Positions 42,439-51,653 of a DNA stretch of 64,000 nucleotides are shown in pieces. Within the stretch, counting starts at the first letter, position 1, and every line of letters begins with the position of its first letter. The position numbers were made by a program, and so were the translations under genes. The notes beneath the pieces are model-generated. The model searched no databases, had not been told where the DNA came from, and was given only the letters and a program-made list of their open reading frames with translations. Source of the stretch: Nocardia sp. alder85J (lineage in GTDB: Bacteria > Actinomycetota > Actinomycetes > Mycobacteriales > Mycobacteriaceae); NCBI RefSeq assembly GCF_020176955.2, contig NZ_JAIUCZ020000006.1, positions 434,001 through 498,000 of the forward strand, read 5' to 3'.

Positions 42439-44052
42439 ATGGACGTCGAAGTCGCAGCGCGTGTCGGTCGGCTGCTGGAGGAGTTCGGTGCACCGCAGGC
42501 GGATGTGGCGTGGCTGCTGTGCGATCGCCATCCGGCCGCGAGCACGGCGTTGACGGTGGCCGAGGGGCCGGGGCCGGTCACGAGCTTCACCTTCGGTGAG
42601 CTGGCCGAGGCGTCGCGGCGGGTCGCGGCGGTGCTGGCCGATGCGGGGGTGGGGCGTGGTGACCGGGTGGCGACGGTGATGGGCAAGAGCGCGGATCTTG
42701 CCGCGGTGGTGCTGGGTATCTGGCGGCTGGGCGCGGTGTACGTGCCGTTGTTCACCGCGTTCGCCCGTGAGGCGGTCGGGTCTCGGTTGGCCGATGCCGC
42801 GGTGGTGCTGGTGGTGGCCGACGTGGATCAGCTGGCGAAGGTGCCCGAGGGGCGGTGGTCGGTGCTGGTGGCAGGTAATGATGCCGCCGACGGGCTGCGG
42901 GCGCGGATGGCGGCCGCGGATCCGGGGCAGGTCACCTCGGTCCCTGTCGGCGGGGATGCGCCGCTGGTGCACATGTTCACCTCCGGCACCACCGGCAAGC
43001 CCAAGGGGGTGGTGCATCCGGTCCGCTACATCGCCGGGTGGCAGGGCTACCTCGAGTTCGGCCTCGGCGTCCGGCCGGAGAGCGTGTTCTGGTCGGCCGC
43101 GGATCCCGGCTGGGCCTACGGCCTCTACACCGCGATCGTGGCACCGCTGGCCGCCGGAGTGCCGACGATCCTGCTGCGCGGTGGCTTCTCGCCCGAGACC
43201 ACGTGGGCAGTGCTGCGCGACCTCGCGGTGACCGACTTCGCCGCCGCCCCGACCGTCTACCGCGGCCTGCGCGCCGCGGCCGCGACCGTCCCGGAAGGGC
43301 TTGCGCTGCGACGGCTGTCCAGCGCCGGGGAGCCGCTGACCCCGGAGGTCAACGAATGGGCCACCCGGGTGCTGGAGCTGCGGGTGCACGACCACTACGG
43401 CCAGACCGAACTCGGCATGCCGATCGGCTTCCCGCATCATCCGCACCTGGAAGTACCGGTGCAGAACGGGGCGATGGGTCCCGCGCTGCCGGGCTGGACG
43501 ATGACCGTGCTCGCCGAGGAGAGCGACGAGCCGGCCTCGCCCGGGCAGCCGGGGCGGCTGGCCGTGGTGGTCGCCGAGAGCCCGTTCATGACCTTCCGGG
43601 GTTATGCCGGGGGAGTCGGCGCGGAGCGTTTCCGGGCCGAGGGTGCGTATTTCCTGACCGGGGATCTGGCCTCGATCGACGGCGAGAGCATCATCCGGTT
43701 CTCCTCCCGCGACGACGACGTGATCATCATGGCCGGCTACCGGATCGGGCCCTTCGACATCGAGTCGACGCTGCTGCGCCACCCCGCGGTCGACGAATGC
43801 GCGGTCGTCGCCGCCCCCGACGAGGTCCGCGGGGAGGTGGTGGAGGCTTTCGTCGTCCTCGCCCGCGGCACCGCCGGCTCCGACGACCTCGCCGCCGAGT
43901 TGCAGCGGTGGGTCAAGACCGAATACGCCGCGCACGCCTACCCCCGGCGCATCCACTTCGTCGACACGCTGCCCAAAACCCCCAGCGGCAAGATCCAGCG
44001 CGCCCAGCTGCGCCGCGACCGCGCCGCCGAGATCACCGCGAGCAGCCGATGA
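42439..44052 (+). CDS. AMP-dependent acyl-CoA synthetase (medium-chain/acetyl-CoA synthetase-like)
   Basis: A 537-residue ANL enzyme that would make an acyl-CoA from acid, ATP and CoA. MFTSGTTGKPKGVVH is the P-loop, YGQTELG the A5 motif, YFLTGDLASIDGE the A7 hinge region, and PKTPSGKIQRAQLRR holds the catalytic C-terminal lysine. Overall layout resembles acetyl- or medium-chain acyl-CoA synthetases. ATG 42439 has GGAG 7 bases upstream; two GTG codons precede it in frame. It opens the operon with enoyl-CoA hydratase, SDR and CocE hydrolase. Confidence 0.92.
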   Translation: MDVEVAARVGRLLEEFGAPQADVAWLLCDRHPAASTALTVAEGPGPVTSFTFGELAEASRRVAAVLADAGVGRGDRVATVMGKSADLAAVVLGIWRLGAVYVPLFTAFAREAVGSRLADAAVVLVVADVDQLAKVPEGRWSVLVAGNDAADGLRARMAAADPGQVTSVPVGGDAPLVHMFTSGTTGKPKGVVHPVRYIAGWQGYLEFGLGVRPESVFWSAADPGWAYGLYTAIVAPLAAGVPTILLRGGFSPETTWAVLRDLAVTDFAAAPTVYRGLRAAAATVPEGLALRRLSSAGEPLTPEVNEWATRVLELRVHDHYGQTELGMPIGFPHHPHLEVPVQNGAMGPALPGWTMTVLAEESDEPASPGQPGRLAVVVAESPFMTFRGYAGGVGAERFRAEGAYFLTGDLASIDGESIIRFSSRDDDVIIMAGYRIGPFDIESTLLRHPAVDECAVVAAPDEVRGEVVEAFVVLARGTAGSDDLAAELQRWVKTEYAAHAYPRRIHFVDTLPKTPSGKIQRAQLRRDRAAEITASSR

Positions 44053-44843
44053 CCGCACCTGCCCCGATCCTGGTCACCGACTCCGGGCCGGTCCGCACAC
44101 TCACCTTGAACCGGCCGGGCCACCGCAACGCGCTCGACCCCGAGCTGATCGACGCGCTGGAGGCCGCGCTCACCGACGCCGAAGCCGACGCGACCGTCGG
44201 GTGCCTGATCCTGACCGGCGCCGGGAAGAGCTTCTGTGCCGGGGGCGACCTGCAGTACTTCCTGAGCGTTCGCGACAACCCGGGCGGACCGACGCAATTC
44301 CTGCGCCGCGTCTCGGCGGTGGTGACCCGGTTCGAACGCAGCCGGCTGCCGGTGGTGGCCGCGGTGCACGGCCACGCGGTAGCCGGTGGGCTCGAGCTGG
44401 CCCTGGCCTGTGACGTCGTGGTCGCGAGCGCGGGCACGCTGATCGGTGACGGGCACATCCGCAACAACCTGCTCCCGGCCGCCGGATCCAGCGTCCGGCT
44501 GCCCCGCAAAGTCGGCGACTCGATGGCCCGCTGGCTCGCGCTCACCGGCGCCCTGCTCCCGGCCGAACAGCTCACCACCACGGGCTGGCTGCACGCCGTC
44601 GTCCCGGACGCCGAGCTCAACGCCACCGCCCACGCGCTGGCCGCCGAGCTGACAGCCGCCGCCGGACCGGCCCAGTCGGCCTTCAAATCCCTGCTGCACG
44701 ACCTGACCGGCCTACACGAAGACGACGGCCTGGCCGCCGAACTCACCGCGTTCGAGAAGCACTGGAACAACACCGATGTCCCGGCGGCGCTGACCGCGTT
44801 CCTGCACCGCCGCCCACCCCGCACCGAAGAGGAAAACCGTTGA
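44049..44843 (+). CDS. Enoyl-CoA hydratase/isomerase family protein
   Basis: A 264-residue crotonase: AGKSFCAGGDLQYFL near residue 60 and HGHAVAGGLELALACD near 110. IRNNLLPAAGSSVRLPRKVG covers the catalytic loop without an evident Glu. The ATG overlaps the ligase stop (ATGA), and the stop overlaps the next start (TTGA), so three genes are translationally coupled. The substrate would be the CoA ester produced by the ligase. Confidence 0.92.
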   Translation: MTAPAPILVTDSGPVRTLTLNRPGHRNALDPELIDALEAALTDAEADATVGCLILTGAGKSFCAGGDLQYFLSVRDNPGGPTQFLRRVSAVVTRFERSRLPVVAAVHGHAVAGGLELALACDVVVASAGTLIGDGHIRNNLLPAAGSSVRLPRKVGDSMARWLALTGALLPAEQLTTTGWLHAVVPDAELNATAHALAAELTAAAGPAQSAFKSLLHDLTGLHEDDGLAAELTAFEKHWNNTDVPAALTAFLHRRPPRTEEENR

Positions 44844-45598
44844 ACCGCTACACCGACCAGGTGGTCCTGGTCACCGGCGGCGCCCAGGGCCTGGGCGCGG
44901 CCATGAGCGAACGCTTCGCCACCGAAGGCGCGCACGTGGCCATCGCCGACGTCAACATCGACGCCGCCACCGCGCTCGCTGCCCGCCTGCAAGCCGAGAC
45001 CGGGCACACCTGCACCGGCCACGCCGTCGACGTCACCGACTCGGCGGCGGTCACCGCCTGGGCCGACGAGCTCGCCGCACGCCTGGGCCGCATCGACGTG
45101 CTGGTCAACAACGCGGGCATCATCCGCGACAACCGCATCGAGGACATCGGCGACCACGACTGGCACGCCGTGCTCGACGTCTCGCTGTCGGGATCGTTCT
45201 ACTGCGCGCGAGCGGTGCTGCCGCACATGCGATCCCGCGGTTACGGGCGCATCGTGTCGTTCTCCTCGATGAGCTGGCGCGGCAACTTCGGCCAAGCCAA
45301 CTACGTCGCGGCCAAAGCCGGCATCGTCGGGCTCACCCGCACCCTGGCTCTCGAGGTCGCCCGCCAGGGCATCACCGCCAACGCCATCGCCCCCGGCCTC
45401 ATCGAGACCCCCATGCTCGCCTCCATGAACGGCCCCGCCCGCGACAAACTCATCGCCAAGATCCCCCAACGCCGCACCGGCACACCCCACGACATCGCCG
45501 AAGCCGCCGCCTACCTCTGCTCACCCGCCGCCGGCTACGTCAGCGGCATCGTCCTCGACGTCGACGGCGGCCTCGGCATCGGCTCCTCCATCCGCTGA
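44840..45598 (+). CDS. Short-chain dehydrogenase/reductase (FabG-like)
   Basis: A 252-residue classical SDR: GGAQGLG at the cofactor site, NNAG near 88, SSMSW and YVAAK as catalytic residues, GLIETP and GYVSGIVLDVDGG at the end. TTG 44840 is the start, overlapping the enoyl-CoA hydratase stop by 4 bp. It would oxidise a 3-hydroxyacyl-CoA or a ring alcohol after hydration. Confidence 0.92.
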   Translation: MNRYTDQVVLVTGGAQGLGAAMSERFATEGAHVAIADVNIDAATALAARLQAETGHTCTGHAVDVTDSAAVTAWADELAARLGRIDVLVNNAGIIRDNRIEDIGDHDWHAVLDVSLSGSFYCARAVLPHMRSRGYGRIVSFSSMSWRGNFGQANYVAAKAGIVGLTRTLALEVARQGITANAIAPGLIETPMLASMNGPARDKLIAKIPQRRTGTPHDIAEAAAYLCSPAAGYVSGIVLDVDGGLGIGSSIR

Positions 45599-45714
45599 CC
45601 ACACGGTGCCCAGCCCCGTGCGGACTTCCGTGTCCGTCATGGGCTCCGTCCCCGCCTCAGCGAGCGGCACCCCTGATCCACTCACGCGAAACCTGAAGAG
45701 AAAGCGAGACAACG

Positions 45715-47394
45715 ATGTCCGGAATGGAAGTCGAATTCGATGTCGAGGCCACGATGCGCGACGGCACCGTCCTGCGCGCCGACGTGTATCGGCCGGTCGG
45801 GGACGGACCGTGGCCCGTCCTCATCCAGCGCACGCCCTACGGTCGGCGCGCGATGCTGCAGATGTTTATCGACCCGTTCCCGGTAGTGTCGCGTGGCTAC
45901 ATCCTGGTTCATCAGGACACCCGCGGCCGGTTCGGTTCCGAGGGCGAGTGGCTCCCGTTCACCTACGAGGTCGAAGACGGCTATGACACCGTGCGCTGGG
46001 CGGCGGGGCTACCCGGCAGCAGCGGTGTGGTCGGCATGGTCGGCGCCAGCTACACCGGCAATACCCAGTGGACAGCCGCCCTGGCCAAGCCGCCGGAGCT
46101 GCGAGCGATCAGCCCACAGACCACGTGGAGCGACCCGAGCGACGGCCTGCACTTCCGCGGCGGCGCCATCGAGCACGGTCTCAACGGGGCGTGGTCGCTG
46201 AGTACCGGTGCGGGGGAACTCGCCGCCCGGGCACAGGACCCCGCCCGCGCCGCCGACACGCTCGCCGCCCTCGGCGCGCTCATGGCGGACCTCGACAGGC
46301 TGGTCCCCGACGGCTACCGGGAACTGCCCTCCGGGCAACCGGCCGCCGTGACCCGCCACAACGTCCCCGACATCGGTGTCCACCGCGCACTGGCCGACCC
46401 CACCACCGCCGACGGGGCAACCATCGCGGGCAAACTCAGCAGCGTCGAGGCCGCCGCCCTCAACACCGGCGGCTGGTTCGACGTCTTCCTGCAAGGAAGC
46501 CTCGACAACTACAGTGCCATGGCCGCTCTGGGTAAGCCCGCCCGGCTGATCGTCGGCCCGTGGACCCACACGGCCAAAGCCGCACTCACCGGAAGCGTCA
46601 TCGGCGAGACGAACTTCGGCCTGGCCTCCACCCATGCCGGCATCCGCTACGACGACCTGCAACTGGACTGGTTCGACCACTGGCTCAAAGGCGCCGACAA
46701 CGGAATCGATGCCGCACCGCCGGTGAAGATCTTCGTCATGGGCATCAACCAGTGGCGCGAGGAAACCGAATGGCCCCCCGCCCGCGCGGTCGACACCCCC
46801 TGGTACCTCGGCGCCGAGGCCACCCTCACCCCGGACGCGCCTGCCACCGATCAGACCCCCGACCACTACCTCTACGACCCCGCCGACCCGGTGCAGACCC
46901 GGGGCGGGAACCTGGTCATGGCCCACGAGTACCCAGCCGGCCAGTTCGCCCAAACCGCGACCGAAGCGCGCCCCGACGTGCTGCTCTACACCAGTGAACC
47001 CCTCACCGAGGACCTCGAGGTCACCGGCCGGATCCGCATGCGCCTGCACGCCGCCACCGACGCACCCTCCACCGACTGGGTCGTGCGGCTGTGTGACGTC
47101 GGCACCGACGGAATCTCACGCAACCTCTGCGACGGAATCCAGCGCATCCGGGCCGTCTCCGGTGAGCCCGGCGAATACGAGATCGACCTGTGGTCGACCA
47201 GCAACGTCTTCCGCACCGGGCACCGCATCCGGGTCCAGGTCACCTCCAGCAACTTCCCGCGCTGGGACCGCAACCTCAACACCGGAGAACCCGCCACCAC
47301 CGCGACCACGATGCGCACCGCCCAGCAGACCATCTACCACGACCAGGCACGGCCCTCCCACATCATCCTGCCGATCGTGGCGCCCACGCTGTAA
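45715..47394 (+). CDS. CocE/NonD-family hydrolase
   Basis: A 559-residue paralogue of the protein at 22600. GASYTG near residue 104 is the nucleophile motif, GGWFD near 262 the Asp, GPWTH near 285 the His; the jelly-roll end has CDGIQRIRA and VTSSNFPRWDRN. The first 15 residues after the ATG (MSGMEVEFDVEATMRDGT) match the family start, and GAGAAAGCGAGA precedes it. It is the last gene of the ligase operon and probably releases or hydrolyses an ester in the same pathway, but the order of steps is not known. Confidence 0.92.
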   Translation: MSGMEVEFDVEATMRDGTVLRADVYRPVGDGPWPVLIQRTPYGRRAMLQMFIDPFPVVSRGYILVHQDTRGRFGSEGEWLPFTYEVEDGYDTVRWAAGLPGSSGVVGMVGASYTGNTQWTAALAKPPELRAISPQTTWSDPSDGLHFRGGAIEHGLNGAWSLSTGAGELAARAQDPARAADTLAALGALMADLDRLVPDGYRELPSGQPAAVTRHNVPDIGVHRALADPTTADGATIAGKLSSVEAAALNTGGWFDVFLQGSLDNYSAMAALGKPARLIVGPWTHTAKAALTGSVIGETNFGLASTHAGIRYDDLQLDWFDHWLKGADNGIDAAPPVKIFVMGINQWREETEWPPARAVDTPWYLGAEATLTPDAPATDQTPDHYLYDPADPVQTRGGNLVMAHEYPAGQFAQTATEARPDVLLYTSEPLTEDLEVTGRIRMRLHAATDAPSTDWVVRLCDVGTDGISRNLCDGIQRIRAVSGEPGEYEIDLWSTSNVFRTGHRIRVQVTSSNFPRWDRNLNTGEPATTATTMRTAQQTIYHDQARPSHIILPIVAPTL

Positions 47395-47429
47395 CAACAC
47401 CGCCTCCGGCGGGCCCGGCAGACCACGAT

Positions 47430-47470
47430 GGGCAGTCCGAGGACCCCGACCAAGGGTCCTCGGACTGCCC
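47430..47470. terminator. Strong 17-bp hairpin terminator
   Basis: GGGCAGTCCGAGGACCC (47430-47446) and its exact complement (47454-47470) with a 7-base loop, 36 bp after the CocE gene. It separates the convergent operons. Confidence 0.88.
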
Positions 47471-47492
47471 ACGTCAGGCCCTTGTGCAGGTC

Positions 47493-47512
47493 CAGGCCCC
47501 CCGGGGGGCCTG
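47493..47512. terminator. GC palindrome, possible second terminator
   Basis: A perfect 20-bp palindrome, CAGGCCCCCC followed by its complement, 28 bp before the stop of the convergent ligase gene. As RNA it needs a few unpaired loop bases. It could terminate the minus-strand transcript. Confidence 0.5.
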
Positions 47513-47539
47513 TAAATTCTCAGGTGTGAGCCGGTCGGA

Positions 47540-49165
47540 TCAGGAACCCCACCGGTCGTTCTGCACCACGTCGCACTCGGCTCGGATCGAACCGTTCTCG
47601 TACCACTCCCGAAGCTGATGTTTGCGAATTTTTCCGGTGCTGGTCCGCGGCACTTTCCGGACGATGATCCACTCACTGGGGCGCTTGTAGTGACTCAGCT
47701 GTTCTTCTGCCAGCGACGCCAGATCATCGAGATCCACCGCATGGTGGGCAGACGGAAGAATCGCCGCGACCACTCTTTCACCGAGGCGCGGATCGTGAAC
47801 ACCGAAAACCGCCACTTCCGATACCGACCCGTGGGCCGAGACAACGCGCTCGACTTCTGCCGGGAAGACATTCAATCCACCGCGGATGATCATTTCACGG
47901 ATTCGGCCGTGGAACGTCACTACGCCATCGGCATCCATCGAGCACAGGTCGCCGGTGCCTCGCCATCCTGCCGTATCGGTGGCGGGATCGATGCTGCCGT
48001 CGCCCTGGAGATAACCGGTCATGGTCAGGGGCCCTCGAACACCGAGTTCGCCGACCTCGCCCAGCGCGGCGATACCTCCGTCGGCTGCGACAATCCGATA
48101 ATCCCGGCCCGGTAGGCACCGGCCCAGCGTCCGGGTTCGTACGGCCGCGGAGTCGTCCGGCGCGCTGACGGTCATAGTCGGGGCTTCGCTCTGGCCGTAG
48201 GCCACCATGAACGTGATGCCCAGGCGGCTCTCCACGTCCGCGATCAGACTCGGATCGACCGCGGTAGCCCCGCCGATCACCAGCCGGACGCTGGTGAAGT
48301 CGGCCGCCGAGGCGCCGGGCAGGTTCAACAGGTCGATGATCATGGTGGGCACCAGTCCGACGAGCGCGGGGCGGACCTCCCGAATCACCCGCAGAGCAGT
48401 GTCGGGGCTGAACCGGTCCATGACGACGTAGGCGCTCGAGAGCTCCAGGGAGACGAGCAGGCCGGCCACCGAACCGCCGACATGAAACAACGGCAGCGGG
48501 TTCAGCCAAATCTCTCCCTTTCGTGCGGTGCATCCATCAGCGTATATGCGGGCGCAATTGACGGATGCGCGGTGCGAGAGCACCGCTGCCTTCGGTACCC
48601 CGGTGGTCCCGGAGGTGAACTGCACGAGGAATTCCGAATTCGCTTCGACCGGCTCCGGCGCCACGAGCGAATCGGAGGGAATGTTGAATTCGGCGATGTC
48701 GTGAACGCCCGGCGGGTGCGGAAGGTGCCGAGCCGCCTCGGTCACCCTGATCAGCGGTGCGTCGTCACCGGCACGATCCACGACCAGGACCGTGGTCACC
48801 TGGGCAAGCGACAGCATGTGGGTGACCTCGGCCGCGGTCGCCGCCGGACTGATGGGAACGACGGGCCGTCCGGCCAGCGCGCATCCATACATCGCGACGA
48901 TCCAGTCCACGGAGTTGTAGGAAATCAACGCCACCCGGCCACGGCCCGGATCCAGAGCCTTCAATCGGTGTGCGGCACTGCTCGCTCGCTGATACAGCTG
49001 CTTCCACGTGAGCGAGCCGACGCCGTCCGGAGTCAGCCAGTACAGGGCCGGTGCGTCGGGAGCGGCGTTCGCGATTCGAACGAATTCCTCGCCGACCGAC
49101 ACATTCGACAACATCGCCGATTCGGTCGCCTCGATGAGCGACAGATCTTGGTGCGGGTGATTCAT
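47540..49165 (-). CDS. AMP-dependent acyl-CoA ligase
   Basis: A 541-residue ANL-family ligase of the long-chain/aromatic type. VQFTSGTTGVPKAAVLSH near 190 is the P-loop, YGQSEAPT the A5 region, RGTGDL the A7, GRIREMIIRGGLNVFPAEVE the A8 hinge, PRTSTGKIRKHQLRE the catalytic lysine motif. FadD-type length. ATG 49165; upstream GGAAG is close. It is followed downstream only by the terminator pair and is 45 bp after the GNAT/ACS fusion gene, probably the same transcript. Confidence 0.92.
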   Translation of the reverse strand: MNHPHQDLSLIEATESAMLSNVSVGEEFVRIANAAPDAPALYWLTPDGVGSLTWKQLYQRASSAAHRLKALDPGRGRVALISYNSVDWIVAMYGCALAGRPVVPISPAATAAEVTHMLSLAQVTTVLVVDRAGDDAPLIRVTEAARHLPHPPGVHDIAEFNIPSDSLVAPEPVEANSEFLVQFTSGTTGVPKAAVLSHRASVNCARIYADGCTARKGEIWLNPLPLFHVGGSVAGLLVSLELSSAYVVMDRFSPDTALRVIREVRPALVGLVPTMIIDLLNLPGASAADFTSVRLVIGGATAVDPSLIADVESRLGITFMVAYGQSEAPTMTVSAPDDSAAVRTRTLGRCLPGRDYRIVAADGGIAALGEVGELGVRGPLTMTGYLQGDGSIDPATDTAGWRGTGDLCSMDADGVVTFHGRIREMIIRGGLNVFPAEVERVVSAHGSVSEVAVFGVHDPRLGERVVAAILPSAHHAVDLDDLASLAEEQLSHYKRPSEWIIVRKVPRTSTGKIRKHQLREWYENGSIRAECDVVQNDRWGS

Positions 49166-49210
49166 CTTCCGTCTATCTACTTCGCTACCGGCAACGGCAG
49201 CATCGGGCTT

Positions 49211-51577
49211 TCAGGGATGGGCTTTCATATCCAGCACCAGGGCGGCGGTCCGTACCTCGACGCCCTGTCCGGTAGCACCGACCGCTACCGGCGACAGGTG
49301 CAATCGAATGAGTCCGGGCAACTCTTCGACCAGCCATGCCACCCGCAGAATCAGGTCCACCACAGCATCCACATCCCATTCGGCCAGCAGCGGAATAGCC
49401 CGGACCGAACGAACCATCCGGGCTGCGTCCAGGTCGGTGACCGGGGTGATGTGGGCAGCGATATCGCCGTACAGGGTGATCGGATCTCCGAGGACGCCGA
49501 AGGTGAGCACCGGACCGAACACGTCGTCCGCGGTCACCGATACGGAGACTTCCGGACCGGAGATGCCGGTGTCCGTCCCCACGGCGAGCCCGGCCGCGGC
49601 CAGCAGTTCCGAGACGTCGGCGGTACCGACGGGGCCGGTACCCACCCGCTCGGCGACGGCATGGACACGATCGGCCGCCACCCCGGCCGGTCGTCGGACG
49701 ATACCGGCCGGCTGCTGACGCCACGCGCCGTACACGGTTGCCCGGCCGAGGGCCACGGCAGCCGCCTCGGGAAATGTGTAGCTCGGAATCGCATGTCCTC
49801 GGCCGTCGGCTGCCGACAGCACGCCCTCGGTGCCGTCGAAGCTGGCCAGCAAGGGTTTTTCGGGCACGGACGCGCCGGCGCGCAGCACGGCGGCCATGAT
49901 CGCTTCGGGATCCTGGGCCAAGGGCGGAATGAACAGGGCGATAACGGAATCGACCGCGTCGTCGGCAAGCAGGGCACGCAGGGCCGCCTCGTAGCGTCCC
50001 GCGTCGGCGCGTGGCGACAGATCGTGCACGGACGCCAGGCGCAGTCCCGCCGCCCGGCACGCGGCCGCGGTCAGGACGCCGGGCTGGCTCGCATTGGTCA
50101 CCACTGCGACCCGATCACCGCGCGGCACTGGCTGAAATGCGAAAAGCCTTGCCACATCGAACATCTCGGCCAGTGTCCGGGTGGCCACCACCCCGGTCTG
50201 GGCGAACAGCGTATCGGTGATCGCAGCGCGGCCGCCGAACTCCGAGCCGATGATTCCGTCGAGTGTGGTCTGTATCGCGCTGGTGACGGTCACGATCGGT
50301 TTGCGGGCGCTGACCCGCCGGGCGATGCGAGCGAATTTTCTTGGGTTGCCGTACTTTTCGAGATCGAGCAGGATGACGGAGGTGGCAGGGTCCTCCTCCC
50401 ACCACTGGAGCAGGTCGTTGGGTGACACATCTGCCGATCGCCCCAGTGACGCGAAGCCGGAAAATCCCAGTCCGGTCCGCCGGGCGTGTTCGAGAATGGC
50501 GAGACCCAGCGTCCCGGACTGGCTGGCCATCGCGACCACGCCGGGCGGAGGCAGCGATACCGAGAAGGTTGCCGCCAGCCGCCGCGAACCTTGCTGGGCG
50601 AGAATGCCCATACTCCCCGGCCCGATCAGCCGCATTCCTTGTCCCCGGGCGTAGCGAACCATGTCGAGTTCGGTCGCTCGGCCGTGTTCACCCAGTTCAC
50701 CGAAACCGACCGACACCACCACCACCGCGGCCACCGAGGCAGCGGCACAGTCACGCAGAATCTCCGGGACGAGCTCGGCGGCTACCGCCACCACCACCAG
50801 ATCGACGGGTTCACCGATCGCACTGACGGAAGGGTACGTCGGTACTCCCATCACGGACCGGGTGTTCGGGTTGACCGCGTAGACGCGGCCCGGAAAGCCG
50901 TGTGACGCCAGGTTTCTCAGCACTGCGCGACCGAGGTTGTTCGCGCTCCGGCCGGCGCCGACCACGGCGACCGCCCGGGAGTCGAAGATGCGCTGCATCG
51001 ATGACCGGACGGACTGATGTTCTCGGCGATCCGAGCGCGCCGTGACCTGTGCCTGGGGCCGGAGCACGACGTCCGCATGGAGAATCGAGCCCGGCGGACC
51101 GAACTCGACCGGGTAACCGGAGCTTTCCAGGGTGCGGATCATCGCCAGGTTCTCCGCCAGGACGTCGGCCTCCAGGATCGTGATCTCGCTGTCGCGGGCG
51201 GCGGTGGCGATGTGTTCCAGCAGCAGGCCGCCCAAGCCGAGGGATTGGAATTCGTCGGCGATGGTGAAGGTCATCTCGGCATGCCCTGGATGGCCTTCCA
51301 CGCGGACGAAGTCCGCGACTCCGACCGCCCGGTTCTCGTGGATCGCGACCAACGCCAGCTGGCGATCGGGGCCGAGATCCATGAACCGGGCCAAGCCCGC
51401 CCGATCCAACGTCACCACCGGACCGAGCATGCGCATCGAGACGGTGCGCCGCGACAGCCGACGACTGAAGTCGACGATCAGCTCGAGGTCATCCGGGATC
51501 AGACGGCGTACGAGGACCGATCGGCCATCCCTGAGCAACCCCGGGATGCCATCGTCGAGATCCAGATCGTCGGCCAC
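49211..51577 (-). CDS. GNAT acetyltransferase fused to degenerate ADP-forming acyl-CoA synthetase
   Basis: A 788-residue fusion. Residues about 20-170 are a GNAT domain (EFQSLGLGGLLLEHIATAAR is the acetyl-CoA loop). Residues about 195-320 are a CoA-binding domain (AVVGAGRSANNLGRAVLRNL), and about 320-480 a succinyl-CoA ligase-like domain (ASQSGTLGLAILEHARRTG). The last 170 residues are a shortened ATP-grasp region. In active enzymes the second ligase domain has the phosphohistidine loop SHTGALAG; here the aligned sequence is SEFGGRAA, so the synthetase is probably inactive. Known relatives are Pat/PatZ protein lysine acetyltransferases that silence acyl-CoA synthetases; regulation of the neighbouring ligases is a plausible role. 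GTG 51577 is used. Confidence 0.82.
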   Translation of the reverse strand: MADDLDLDDGIPGLLRDGRSVLVRRLIPDDLELIVDFSRRLSRRTVSMRMLGPVVTLDRAGLARFMDLGPDRQLALVAIHENRAVGVADFVRVEGHPGHAEMTFTIADEFQSLGLGGLLLEHIATAARDSEITILEADVLAENLAMIRTLESSGYPVEFGPPGSILHADVVLRPQAQVTARSDRREHQSVRSSMQRIFDSRAVAVVGAGRSANNLGRAVLRNLASHGFPGRVYAVNPNTRSVMGVPTYPSVSAIGEPVDLVVVAVAAELVPEILRDCAAASVAAVVVVSVGFGELGEHGRATELDMVRYARGQGMRLIGPGSMGILAQQGSRRLAATFSVSLPPPGVVAMASQSGTLGLAILEHARRTGLGFSGFASLGRSADVSPNDLLQWWEEDPATSVILLDLEKYGNPRKFARIARRVSARKPIVTVTSAIQTTLDGIIGSEFGGRAAITDTLFAQTGVVATRTLAEMFDVARLFAFQPVPRGDRVAVVTNASQPGVLTAAACRAAGLRLASVHDLSPRADAGRYEAALRALLADDAVDSVIALFIPPLAQDPEAIMAAVLRAGASVPEKPLLASFDGTEGVLSAADGRGHAIPSYTFPEAAAVALGRATVYGAWRQQPAGIVRRPAGVAADRVHAVAERVGTGPVGTADVSELLAAAGLAVGTDTGISGPEVSVSVTADDVFGPVLTFGVLGDPITLYGDIAAHITPVTDLDAARMVRSVRAIPLLAEWDVDAVVDLILRVAWLVEELPGLIRLHLSPVAVGATGQGVEVRTAALVLDMKAHP

Positions 51578-51614
51578 AACACTGCCGCCTCTCGTCCGAG
51601 AAATATCGCGGGTT

Positions 51615-51649
51615 GGGTGCTCGTCCCCGGGGCTCGGGGACGAGCACCC
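51615..51649. terminator. 15-bp hairpin terminator
   Basis: GGGTGCTCGTCCCCG (51615-51629) and its exact complement (51635-51649), 5-base loop. It lies just after the partner-gene stop and before the GNAT fusion, closing the PaaK-like module in the minus direction. Confidence 0.85.
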
Positions 51650-51653
51650 TTGA

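Noticed and set aside
42418..44058. Minus-strand 546-codon open frame opposite the acyl-CoA ligase
   Set aside because: Shadow of a clear ANL ligase with all motifs.
48482..50425. Plus-strand 647-codon open frame
   Set aside because: It crosses two well-defined minus-strand genes and their junction, and has no recognisable domain.
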